From NCBI GenBank assembly GCA_011522725.1, contig WTIL01000023.1, positions 1-32,447 on the forward strand: a stretch of 32,447 nt of DNA, given 5' to 3'. Positions 25,050 through 32,391 of this stretch are shown here, one piece after another. A program made the position numbers and the translations under genes. Position 1 is the stretch's first letter. Each line of letters opens with the position of its first letter. Source of the stretch: Rhodospirillaceae bacterium. GTDB taxonomy: Bacteria > Pseudomonadota > Alphaproteobacteria > Puniceispirillales > Puniceispirillaceae. A model generated the notes under the pieces. The model was not told where the DNA came from, did no database searches, and saw nothing but the letters and a program-made list of their open reading frames with translations.

Positions 25050-25429
25050 TTGCGTTACTTTCAGCCCAGATTGAGGCCGGCGCGCGCGCCTTCGCCACGC
25101 TGCTTGTCAACCTGCTGCCCTTCCTTCCCGACAGCCTTGTGACAAATCCCGAACAGATCATGATTGTGGTCGGCTTCGCCGGTCAGGGCCTGTTCGCGAT
25201 GCGATTCATCATCCAGTGGCTGTCATCCGAGAAGCAGGCGAAATCCGTGATTCCGGTGGCCTTCTGGTATTTTTCCATCGGCGGCGGCGGCGTGCTTCTG
25301 CTCTATGCCATCTGGCGGCAGGATCCGGTCATTATCTGCGGGCAGGGTCTCGGCCTGTTCATCTATCTGCGGAATCTCTATTTCATCCGCCGTGACAGCG
25401 GCAAGGCCGAAGCGTCTTCGCAGGAATAG
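25046..25429 (+). CDS. Lipid-A-disaccharide synthase N-terminal-like membrane protein
   Basis: This small membrane protein corresponds to the LABN domain, named from the N-terminus of some LpxB proteins but found alone beside sugar-lipid transferases. The 127-residue product has about three or four hydrophobic segments (roughly 8-27, 36-58, 67-90, 92-112) and the family pattern GFAGQGLFAMRFIIQWLSSEK, SVIPVAFWYFSIGGG and GQGLGLFIYLRNLYFI. No catalytic LpxB domain follows, so it is not a synthase. It may be a partner or flippase-like subunit for the lipid-linked sugar made by the preceding gene. That role is inferred from gene order. It starts within the preceding stop codon. Confidence 0.9.
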   Translation: MIALLSAQIEAGARAFATLLVNLLPFLPDSLVTNPEQIMIVVGFAGQGLFAMRFIIQWLSSEKQAKSVIPVAFWYFSIGGGGVLLLYAIWRQDPVIICGQGLGLFIYLRNLYFIRRDSGKAEASSQE

Positions 25430-25447
25430 CCGCCGCCTTGTGCCGGG

Positions 25448-25867
25448 CTAGAGGCTCGTCTCGCCGAGTTCCATCACAATGTCCCATTGGGCCGCGCTGA
25501 CCGGGGTGACCGACAGGCGCGCCTGGCGCACCAGTGCCATATCGGCGAGCCGCTCGTCTCCCTTGATCTCGGCGAGCGTGACCGGCCGCGCCATCGGCTT
25601 GACCGCCTTCACGGTGACCATGCCGAAGCGCCCGCTGGCATCGGTCGGATCGGGATGATAGGTCTCGCAGACCTCGACGATGCCGACAATCTGCTTCTCA
25701 TTGACCGAATGATAGAAGAAGGCGAGGTCACCGATCTCCATCGCTTTCATGTTGTTCGATGCCTGGTGGTTGCGAACCCCGTCCCAGCCCTCGCCGTCCT
25801 CGCCCCTGGCAAGCTGGTCGTTCCACGACCATGTCGAGGGTTCGGATTTCATCAGCCAGTAATTCAT
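25448..25867 (-). CDS. EVE domain-containing protein (Thy28-like)
   Basis: EVE domains are PUA-like folds that bind modified bases in nucleic acids. The bacterial stand-alone forms have no settled function. The 139-residue product is essentially one EVE domain: YWLMKSEPSTWSW at the start, WDGVRNHQASNNMKAMEIGDLAFFYHS, then VGIVEVCETYHPDPT and DIVMELGE at the end. ATG 25867 follows a good GGAAGG site. The frame continues upstream into gpsA without similarity. It lies ten bases after gpsA on the same strand, so it is probably a housekeeping gene here, not part of a defence island. The 3' end faces the LABN gene across 18 bases. Confidence 0.9.
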   Translation of the reverse strand: MNYWLMKSEPSTWSWNDQLARGEDGEGWDGVRNHQASNNMKAMEIGDLAFFYHSVNEKQIVGIVEVCETYHPDPTDASGRFGMVTVKAVKPMARPVTLAEIKGDERLADMALVRQARLSVTPVSAAQWDIVMELGETSL

Positions 25868-25877
25868 CCTGTCCTTC

Positions 25878-26846
25878 CTATTCCGATCCGGCCGGCCGTG
25901 CCAGCAATGACGCGACCACATCGCCAAGCGGCGCGCCGCCATTCACGACCCGGTCGACACCATTGGTGATCGGAAGCTCCACGCCTGTCTCGCGGCCCCG
26001 CGCGGCAAGTGCCGCCACCGTGTTCCGGCCTTCGGCAAGGCGCGCATCGGGTGTCTCGCCCCGCCCCAGCGCCAGCCCGTAGGCCATGTTGCGTGAATGT
26101 GGCCCGGCGCAGGACAGCGCAAGGTCGCCCGCCCCGGACAGCCCGTAGATGGTTTCGGCATCCGCGCCTTCGGCGGCGGCGAACCGCGCCATCTCGGCAA
26201 GTCCGCGGGTGATGATCGCCGCACGCGCGTTGTCGCCGAGGCCGAGGCCTATGGCGCAGCCGGCGGCGATCGCGATGACATTCTTCATGGTGCCGCCGAT
26301 CGCCACGCCAAGCGGGTCGTCGCTGGCATAGACGCGCAGCTGGCTGGCCCGGAATGACTGCTGGACCATTTCAACAGCCGCACTGTCCGTCCCGGCCGCC
26401 ACCACCGCGGCAGGAAGGCCGCGCATCACCTCGTCGGCGAAGCTCGGGCCCGACAGCAGGACAGACGGCCTGCCGGGCGCCATCGCATGAGCCAGCTCGG
26501 GCATCAGCCGTGCCCCGTCCGCTGTCATCGCCATGCCCTTGGCGCAGAGAACCAGCGGCGCCTCTGTTCCGGTACGGCGGTGGGCTGTCTCGATCGTCGC
26601 GGCGGTGGCGCCAACCGGAACCACCAGCAGGACGAGGTCGGCCTCGTCCAGAATGGCGGGGTCGGTGCTGGCGGCAATCGGCCCCACAGGGGGGATGTCG
26701 GCAAGCTGGCGGCAGCGCCCCTCGGCAAGCAACCTCACCGTGGCCTCGTCCCGGACCAGCACCGCGACGTCATTGCCGGCGTCATGAAGCGCTGCGGCGA
26801 GCGCGCTTCCCCAGCTGCCGCCGCCGATGACACGAACGCGTCTCAT
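25878..26846 (-). CDS. gpsA: Glycerol-3-phosphate dehydrogenase [NAD(P)+]
   Basis: GpsA reduces dihydroxyacetone phosphate to sn-glycerol 3-phosphate for phospholipid synthesis. The 322-residue product has the Rossmann motif VIGGGSWGSALA at the N-terminus, LCAKGM near residue 104, SGPSFADEV, the catalytic Lys in GGTMKNVIAIAAG and GLSGAGDLALSC with the conserved Asp. The usual GAGxWGTA appears here as GGGSWGSA, a mild change. It overlaps tsaD by four bases (ATGA), a linkage widespread in alphaproteobacteria, and is followed by the EVE gene. Confidence 0.96.
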   Translation of the reverse strand: MRRVRVIGGGSWGSALAAALHDAGNDVAVLVRDEATVRLLAEGRCRQLADIPPVGPIAASTDPAILDEADLVLLVVPVGATAATIETAHRRTGTEAPLVLCAKGMAMTADGARLMPELAHAMAPGRPSVLLSGPSFADEVMRGLPAAVVAAGTDSAAVEMVQQSFRASQLRVYASDDPLGVAIGGTMKNVIAIAAGCAIGLGLGDNARAAIITRGLAEMARFAAAEGADAETIYGLSGAGDLALSCAGPHSRNMAYGLALGRGETPDARLAEGRNTVAALAARGRETGVELPITNGVDRVVNGGAPLGDVVASLLARPAGSE

Positions 26847-27901
26847 GCCCGCACCCCGCGGCCGGGAGGCGGTGCGGCATCCGGATCGAGCGGCCAGCGC
26901 GGACGCGGTGCGAAATCCAGATCGTCGGGCCGTTCCTTCCTCTCAAGCGCGGCCCAGGCGATCATCGCGGCATTGTCGGTGCACAGCCATGCCGGTGGCA
27001 CGCTGAGGGCAAAACCGGCCTTGCCGGCCTCTGTTTCCAGCCGCGTGAAAATGGCCTTGTTGGCGGCGACGCCGCCGGCAATCACCAGCGTGGCGGGGCC
27101 ATGCGCATCGGCGAACCTGGCCATTGCCCGTCTGGCGCGGTCGGCAAGGCAGTCGGCAATGGCGGCCTGCAGCGCGGCTGCCAGATCGGCAATGCCGGCC
27201 TCGCCGTCGCCCGCCTCGATGGCGGCGAGCCTTGTCGCCACCGCCGTTTTCAGGCCGGAGAATGAAAAGTGGCAGTGATCGGCGCCTCGCAACGGGCGCG
27301 GCAGCTGCACCAGCCCGGCCTTTCCGTTCGCCGCAATACGTTCGATGGCGGGCCCGCCCGGATAGCCAAGGCCCATGATCTTGGCGCTTTTGTCGAAAGC
27401 CTCGCCGGCGGCATCATCCATGGTGGTGCCGTATCGCTCATAGATCCCCGGCGCATGCACGGCCAGAAGCTGTGTATGCCCGCCCGATACCAGCAGAAGA
27501 AGATAGGGAAAGCCGACCTTGTCGACGAGCCGCGGGCTGAGGGCATGGCCTTCCAGATGATTCACCGCGTAATAGGGAATGCCGCGTGCCGTGGCGATGG
27601 CCTTGGCGGCCACTGTGCCGACGACGACCCCGCCGATCAGACCCGGCCCGCCGGTCGCGGCGACCCCGTCGAGATCACCCATGGTCACACCGGCCTTTTC
27701 CATCGCCCCCCCGATCACACTGTCGATGGCATCAAGATGGGCGCGCGCGGCAATTTCGGGCACAACACCGCCATGCGCGGCATGCACCTCCATCTGCGAG
27801 GCGATCTCGCTGGCAAGGATGGTGCCGTCGCTTTTCACGAGCGCCGCTGCTGTCTCGTCGCAGCTGCTCTCGATTCCGAGCATGAGGAATGTGTCGTTCA
27901 T
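26843..27901 (-). CDS. tsaD: tRNA N6-threonylcarbamoyladenosine transferase subunit
   Basis: TsaD, with TsaB and TsaE, transfers threonylcarbamoyl to A37 of tRNAs that read ANN codons. The 352-residue protein has the ASKHA fold start LGIESSCDETAAALV, HAAHGGVVPEIAARAHL, the metal-binding pair in NHLEGH, LVSGGHTQL and the nucleotide segment VIAGGVAANKAI. The C-terminus is Pro/Arg-rich. It is first in tsaD-gpsA-EVE and divergent from hemC. The tRNA-Thr at the end of the window belongs to the class of tRNAs this modification acts on, but the linkage is probably coincidence. Confidence 0.96.
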   Translation of the reverse strand: MNDTFLMLGIESSCDETAAALVKSDGTILASEIASQMEVHAAHGGVVPEIAARAHLDAIDSVIGGAMEKAGVTMGDLDGVAATGGPGLIGGVVVGTVAAKAIATARGIPYYAVNHLEGHALSPRLVDKVGFPYLLLLVSGGHTQLLAVHAPGIYERYGTTMDDAAGEAFDKSAKIMGLGYPGGPAIERIAANGKAGLVQLPRPLRGADHCHFSFSGLKTAVATRLAAIEAGDGEAGIADLAAALQAAIADCLADRARRAMARFADAHGPATLVIAGGVAANKAIFTRLETEAGKAGFALSVPPAWLCTDNAAMIAWAALERKERPDDLDFAPRPRWPLDPDAAPPPGRGVRA

Positions 27902-28035
27902 GGCCTGCCCGTGCTTGTGCCGCTGGATGTGCCGTTCCGGCCGGGCCGATCATAGGCGATTGTCATGATGATGACCATCGGCACTATGACGACTGCCCGG
28001 GACAATTGGTCTTGCTGCCGCGCCGGCTTTTTGCT

Positions 28036-28064
28036 TTGCAACCGTTGCGGCCGGGCATTAGAAC
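28036..28064 (+). promoter_or_regulatory. Probable sigma-70-type promoter for hemC, nearly leaderless
   Basis: TTGCAA (28036-28041), a 17-base spacer and TAGAAC (28059-28064) lie just before hemC. Transcription would start around 28071, two bases ahead of the ATG at 28073. No ribosome-binding site is visible, which agrees with a leaderless or nearly leaderless message. Confidence 0.45.
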
Positions 28065-28072
28065 TTGGCGCT

Positions 28073-29008
28073 ATGACGACAGCGCCCGACATCTTTGCAA
28101 ACGCCCCGCTTGTGCTGGCCAGCCGCGCCTCGGCGCTGGCGATGGCGCAGTCCGAGATTGTCCGCGACGGGCTGGCTCCGCTGAACACCGAAATCCGGGG
28201 CATGACCACGCGCGGCGACCGCATCCTTGACCGCTCGCTTGCCGATGCCGGCGGCAAGGGCCTGTTCGTCAAGGAGCTTGAGCGCCGTCTTCTCGACGGC
28301 GAGTGCGATGCCGCCGTCCATTCGATGAAGGATATGGAAACCGTCTTTGCCGAGGGCACCCGGATCGTCGCGGTCCTGCCGCGCGAGGACCGGCGCGACG
28401 CGCTGGTCGGCGGCTATGAAAGCCTTGATGCGCTGCCTCATGGCGCGGTTGTCGGCACCGCCTCGGTCCGCCGCAAGGCGATCCTGCTGAAGCGCCGGCC
28501 CGACCTGCGGATCGAGCTTCTTCGCGGCAATGTGAACACGCGCCTCGCGGCCCTTGCCGAGGGCCGTTATGACGCCATCATCTTGGCCATGGCCGGGCTG
28601 CGGCGCCTCGGGCTTGATGTCGATCATGTGCCGATCGACCCTTCGGTGATGCCGCCGGCGGCGGCGCAGGGGGCGATCGCCATTCAGGTGCGCTCCGGCG
28701 ATGACGCCCGCAGTCGTGCGGTGGCGGCGGCCTGTGCCGCGCTGAACTGTGCCGACAGCGCTGCCGAAGTAACGGCCGAGCGCGCGCTGCTGGGCCATCT
28801 GGACGGATCCTGCCACACCCCGATCGCGGCAAGCGCGCATATGGGTGATGACGGCAGGCTGTCGATCAGCGCGATGATCCTGAGCCCGGACGGCAGCGCC
28901 GCGCATAGCGGTGATGCAGCGGCCCCGGCGGATGCGGCGGAACGGCTTGGCCGCGACCTTGCCGCCGAGCTTCTGGAGGCTGCCGGCGGACGCGACTTCC
29001 TCGCCTAG
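28073..29008 (+). CDS. hemC: Hydroxymethylbilane synthase (porphobilinogen deaminase)
   Basis: HemC joins four porphobilinogen units into hydroxymethylbilane for heme and other tetrapyrroles. The 311-residue product shows VLASRASALAMAQSE, TTRGDRILDRSL with the catalytic Asp position nearby, GKGLFVKELE, AVHSMKDME, the Arg-rich GTASVRRKAIL and RGNVNTRL. The dipyrromethane-cofactor cysteine lies in LDGSCHTPIA. ATG 28073 is chosen because the family match begins about ten residues later. The frame continues to an ATG at 27965, but that part is unlike HemC. hemD follows after 30 bases. Confidence 0.95.
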   Translation: MTTAPDIFANAPLVLASRASALAMAQSEIVRDGLAPLNTEIRGMTTRGDRILDRSLADAGGKGLFVKELERRLLDGECDAAVHSMKDMETVFAEGTRIVAVLPREDRRDALVGGYESLDALPHGAVVGTASVRRKAILLKRRPDLRIELLRGNVNTRLAALAEGRYDAIILAMAGLRRLGLDVDHVPIDPSVMPPAAAQGAIAIQVRSGDDARSRAVAAACAALNCADSAAEVTAERALLGHLDGSCHTPIAASAHMGDDGRLSISAMILSPDGSAAHSGDAAAPADAAERLGRDLAAELLEAAGGRDFLA

Positions 29009-29038
29009 GCCCGGCTGTTGGGGTAGGGTGTCGGGACC

Positions 29039-29785
29039 ATGCGGAAATTCATCCTGACTGTCAGACCGGAACCGGACGGGGCGCTTGATGTGGCCACGCT
29101 TGCGAGGCGCAATGTGCCTGCCTTGTCCGCCCCGCTGATGGCACCCTCCTACCATGCCCCGGAAATGCTGGCATCAGGCAAATTCAGCGGCGTCATCCTC
29201 ACCAGCCGCCATGCCGTCACCGGACTCTGCGCCGCCACAGGCGGCAAGCTGGATGACAGGATCGCCGGATTGCCCGCCTTTGCCGTCGGCCGCGCCACCG
29301 GGCGCGCCGCGCGCAAGGCCGGGTTCCGGAATGTCACCATCGGCCATGGCGGCGGTGCCGGGCTTGTGCCGCTGATCACCGAAGCGGCCCCGCGTCTGGA
29401 CGGGCCGCTCCTGTGGCCGGCGGCGGTGCATCGCGGATTCGACATGGTGGCGGCGCTGGACGGCATTGCCGATGTCGTCACCATGCCCGTCTATGAAATG
29501 CGCGAGACCAAAACTTTGCCCGATGATGCGGTTGCCGCGATCGCCGGCGGTAACGTGCTTGGCGTGATCCTGATGTCGGCCCGGTCGGCGCGGCTGTTTC
29601 GTGAACGCCTGCTGGCGCTGGGTCAGGACCGGGCGGTTGCCTCCATGGCGCTGATCGCCGGAAGCGATGCCATCGTGGCGGCAGCTGGTGACAGCTGGGC
29701 TGAAACTTTCGTTTCGAAACGTCCGGCGCGCGCACGGCTTTTAGCCATCGCCTCTTTGCTCTATGATCGCCGGACGCGGTCATAA
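29039..29785 (+). CDS. hemD: Uroporphyrinogen-III synthase
   Basis: HemD closes hydroxymethylbilane into uroporphyrinogen III with inversion of ring D. The family is poorly conserved in sequence. The 248-residue product is recognised by VILTSRHAV (about 52-60), FAVGRATGRAARKAGF (about 81-96), and the position right after hemC. Two alpha/beta lobes fit the family length. The C-terminus (FVSKRPARARLLAIASLLYDRR) resembles other alphaproteobacterial HemD ends. It is followed 26 bases later by the Mic60-like gene. Confidence 0.88.
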   Translation: MRKFILTVRPEPDGALDVATLARRNVPALSAPLMAPSYHAPEMLASGKFSGVILTSRHAVTGLCAATGGKLDDRIAGLPAFAVGRATGRAARKAGFRNVTIGHGGGAGLVPLITEAAPRLDGPLLWPAAVHRGFDMVAALDGIADVVTMPVYEMRETKTLPDDAVAAIAGGNVLGVILMSARSARLFRERLLALGQDRAVASMALIAGSDAIVAAAGDSWAETFVSKRPARARLLAIASLLYDRRTRS

Positions 29786-29811
29786 GGCCGCCAAACCAGT
29801 TCTGGCAGACC

Positions 29812-30930
29812 ATGACATCACGCAAACCCCCGGCTGAAGATCAGGATATTATCGAGGGTGTCGCCGTCGAAAAGCAGGATGGCGCCAAGGCATCCGGCCG
29901 TGCTGGTCCGCGCCGCCGCGCTGCGCGCAAGGGGGCGCCGGAAGCCAAGCCGGAACCCAAGCCGGAATCTGCGCCGGAATCCGGATCTGCCGAGGCGACC
30001 GGGGCTGCAGCTCCGCGCGGCCGGAATGATGCCCGTGCGCCTGCCGCCACATCGCGCATGCCGGTGGTCGTTGCGGGTCTCGCCCTTGTGGTCGCCGGTG
30101 CTGCTTTCGGGCTGCAGCAATGGCAGGCCGGCACGGTTGAATCCGGTCTTCGCGCCGAAATCGACGATCTGTCGGCGCGGCTTGCCGCCGCCGAGCAGGC
30201 CATAACCGATGCCGCCGCCGCCGAAGCGTCATTGCGTGAGGAGATTGGCGGGATCGTCTCCGGCATGCCGGCTGACCTGAAACAGGATCTTGGCGAACTC
30301 GCCGCGCGGGTCACCGATCTTGAAAGCGGGTTGTCCGATGTCGAGACGTCGCGCGCCGCACCCGCCGCCATTGGCGATCCGGCGCTGGTTCTGGCCCAGT
30401 CGGGCATGAGCGTTGCCGCTGCGATGATTGCCGACAGCCTTGCCGGCGCCGATCCGTCCCGCTGGCTGCCTGTTCTCAGTGAATTGCGGGCTGCCGGGCT
30501 GGCTGTCGGCGATATCGAGGCGCTTCGCATCGCCATGTCGCCGCTGCCGCCTTCGCGCGAGCGGCTTGTCGGTGAAGCAATAGCGATGATCGCAGAACTG
30601 CGCGGCGTCGCTGGTGATGGCGAGGATGGCGGCTGGTGGTCGGCGGCGACAGGCAGGCTGTCTGGCTTTGTCACGCTGCGCCGCAAGGAAGATGTCTCGA
30701 CCCCGCAGGAAGCCACTCAGGACAATGCCCCGCTTGCCGCGTTCGAACGCGCGCTCGCCGCCGGACGGCTTGCCGATGCCATTGACGCCGGCAGCCAGAT
30801 CGAGACCGATATGCCGGCGCTCGCCGCCTGGATCGCGGCGGCGGAGCGGCGTGCGACGCTGGACGACATGCTCGCAAGGTTCGGCGCTGAAATGGCGGCG
30901 CGGCTGGCGCGTGCCGGAAAGGCCGGCTGA
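29812..30930 (+). CDS. Mic60/mitofilin-like inner-membrane protein
   Basis: Alphaproteobacterial homologues of mitochondrial Mic60 are inner-membrane proteins linked to contact sites with the outer membrane and to membrane invagination. The 372-residue product has a charged, Pro/Glu/Ala-rich cytoplasmic head (1-82, with repeated KPEP/PES pieces), one membrane helix (84-102), a predicted coiled coil (about 105-180) and a helical C-terminal mitofilin-type region (about 300-370, including FERALAAGRLADAIDAG). Sequence conservation in this family is weak, so position between hemD and hemY is a main support. Its TGA overlaps the ATG of the next gene by one base. Confidence 0.82.
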   Translation: MTSRKPPAEDQDIIEGVAVEKQDGAKASGRAGPRRRAARKGAPEAKPEPKPESAPESGSAEATGAAAPRGRNDARAPAATSRMPVVVAGLALVVAGAAFGLQQWQAGTVESGLRAEIDDLSARLAAAEQAITDAAAAEASLREEIGGIVSGMPADLKQDLGELAARVTDLESGLSDVETSRAAPAAIGDPALVLAQSGMSVAAAMIADSLAGADPSRWLPVLSELRAAGLAVGDIEALRIAMSPLPPSRERLVGEAIAMIAELRGVAGDGEDGGWWSAATGRLSGFVTLRRKEDVSTPQEATQDNAPLAAFERALAAGRLADAIDAGSQIETDMPALAAWIAAAERRATLDDMLARFGAEMAARLARAGKAG

Positions 30931-32282
30931 TGTTCGCGCGGCTTGTCGGTCTTGTCATTCTTGTGATTCTGGCGGCGGCGCTGGCCAGCTGGCTTGGCGC
31001 GCAGCCCGGCATGCTGGCCTTCGAGTGGCTTGGCTGGCAGGTCGAGATGCGGACCAGCCTTGCGGTCGCCCTTCTTGTCGTGCTTGCCCTGCTGCTGCTG
31101 TTTGTCGACAGGCTGTTTCGCGGCCTTCTGGGATTGCCGGCATGGTTCGGGCGCAATCTGGCGCGCCGCCGCACAGAGTCCGGGCACCGGGCACTGGCGC
31201 TCGGGCTGATGGCGGTGTCGGCCGGCGAGCCTGACGAGGCGCGGCGCCAGGCGTCACGTGCCCAGCGCCTTCTTGCCGCGCCGCAGCTGACCGATCTTCT
31301 TTCGGCGCAGGCGGCGCATCTGTCGGGTGACCATCAGGCGGCGGACAGGTATTTCACGTCACTGACGCGCGACAAGGACACGGCGTTCCTGGGGCATGTC
31401 GGGCTGGCGCGGCTGGCGCTGGAAAAGGATGACCCGGACGCGGCGCTGGCCGCCGCGCGCACGGCGCTCGACATTCGCCCGAAATCGGCACTGGCCGCAC
31501 GGCAGGTGATGATCCTCGAGGCCGAGCGCGGCAACTGGGCGGCGGCCCTGCCGGCGCTGTCGGTGGTGATGGCGGCAGGCGATGCCGATGACGAGACAGG
31601 CATGCTCCTCAGCCGCCAGAAGGCGGCCCTGTCCTATCTCGAGGCGCTGGATGACAGCGCGGGAAGCGATACATCGCTGCGACGGCGCGCCCGGATCGGC
31701 AAGGCGCAGGACGCGCTGGCGGTCATGCCCGGATTCTGGCCGGCGGCGCTGTTGCTTGCCGATCTGCACGAGCAGGCCGGCAGTCCGAAAAAGGCGGTAA
31801 AGCCGCTTGAAACGGCGTTCCGGAACATGCCGCATGAATTGCTGGCAATGCGGCTGCGGACCCTGTGGGGGGTGAATGAGGGCACGGCGGCGGGGCGGCT
31901 GATGCGGCTGATCCCCGATGACGGCGCGCTGGCCGCCGAAGGCAGGCGCGTGGTGGCCGCCGTCGCGCTGGAAAACGGGCTTGTCGGGGAAGCGCGCCGC
32001 CTTATCGACGAGATTGACCCGGCGATGCGCGATGCGGCGGCCTGGCGGCTGGTCGCAAGGCTTGCCGCAGAGGGCGAGGCACCCGACGGCGCCGCCGAAA
32101 ACGATGCGCTGCGCGAGGCGGGCGAGGCGCCGCGCCCCCGCCGCTGGCAATGTACGAGCTGTCAGCTGGTGCATGAGGCATGGCAGCCGCATTGCGGCGG
32201 CTGTGCCGGGTTCGCGACGCTTGAATGGCGGCGTCCGGACGGCATCACGCCGCTGATCAGCTCCGCCGACGAGACCGATTGA
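30930..32282 (+). CDS. hemY: HemY-like TPR membrane protein with C-terminal zinc-binding motif
   Basis: This is the proteobacterial HemY of the hem cluster, a TPR protein of uncertain role in heme synthesis, not the Gram-positive protoporphyrinogen oxidase of that name. The 450-residue product has two N-terminal membrane helices (about 5-25 and 43-61), the HemY_N region, TPR-like helical repeats (about 85-370) and a C-terminal four-cysteine motif C408-x2-C411 and C422-x2-C425, likely to bind zinc. The cysteine motif is absent from the shorter gammaproteobacterial forms I know. The gene is coupled to the Mic60-like gene. Its stop codon overlaps the -35 box of the tRNA promoter. Confidence 0.85.
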   Translation: MFARLVGLVILVILAAALASWLGAQPGMLAFEWLGWQVEMRTSLAVALLVVLALLLLFVDRLFRGLLGLPAWFGRNLARRRTESGHRALALGLMAVSAGEPDEARRQASRAQRLLAAPQLTDLLSAQAAHLSGDHQAADRYFTSLTRDKDTAFLGHVGLARLALEKDDPDAALAAARTALDIRPKSALAARQVMILEAERGNWAAALPALSVVMAAGDADDETGMLLSRQKAALSYLEALDDSAGSDTSLRRRARIGKAQDALAVMPGFWPAALLLADLHEQAGSPKKAVKPLETAFRNMPHELLAMRLRTLWGVNEGTAAGRLMRLIPDDGALAAEGRRVVAAVALENGLVGEARRLIDEIDPAMRDAAAWRLVARLAAEGEAPDGAAENDALREAGEAPRPRRWQCTSCQLVHEAWQPHCGGCAGFATLEWRRPDGITPLISSADETD

Positions 32283-32307
32283 ACCCTGCGGTAATTGCGG
32301 TTATAAC
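32279..32307 (+). promoter_or_regulatory. Sigma-70-type promoter of tRNA-Thr
   Basis: TTGAAC (32279-32284), 17 bases, and TATAAC (32302-32307) make a near-consensus promoter starting about four bases before the tRNA. The -35 box overlaps the stop codon of the HemY-like gene (TGA 32280-32282). Confidence 0.7.
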
Positions 32308-32317
32308 GCCTGCCAAT

Positions 32318-32391
32318 GCCCGCTTAGTTAAATGGTATAACAGGTCATTCGTAATGATTAGTTGGGGGTTCGATTCCCTCAGCGGGCACCA
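32318..32391 (+). tRNA. tRNA-Thr(CGU)
   Basis: The 74-base sequence folds as a full cloverleaf. The acceptor stem is GCCCGCT with AGCGGGC and the D-arm is GTTA/TAAC. The anticodon stem GGTCA/TGATT (two G-U pairs) carries the loop TTCGTAA, and the T-arm GGGGG/CCCTC has the loop TTCGATT. Discriminator A73 and an encoded CCA end follow. The anticodon CGU reads the threonine codon ACG. C2-G71 and anticodon bases G35-U36 agree with threonyl identity. Confidence 0.95.

Noticed and set aside
25046-25429. Truncated lpxB pseudogene
   Set aside because: The gene is a complete LABN-type small membrane protein with its own start and stop and an intact operon setting. Stand-alone LABN proteins are a known form.
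25448-25867. EVE protein as part of a phage-defence island
   Set aside because: No restriction, toxin or other defence gene is near. Neighbours are gpsA, tsaD and envelope genes.
29926-29994. Repeated KPEP/PES-coding stretch as a CRISPR-like or satellite repeat
   Set aside because: The units are short, imperfect and in frame inside the disordered head of the Mic60-like protein.
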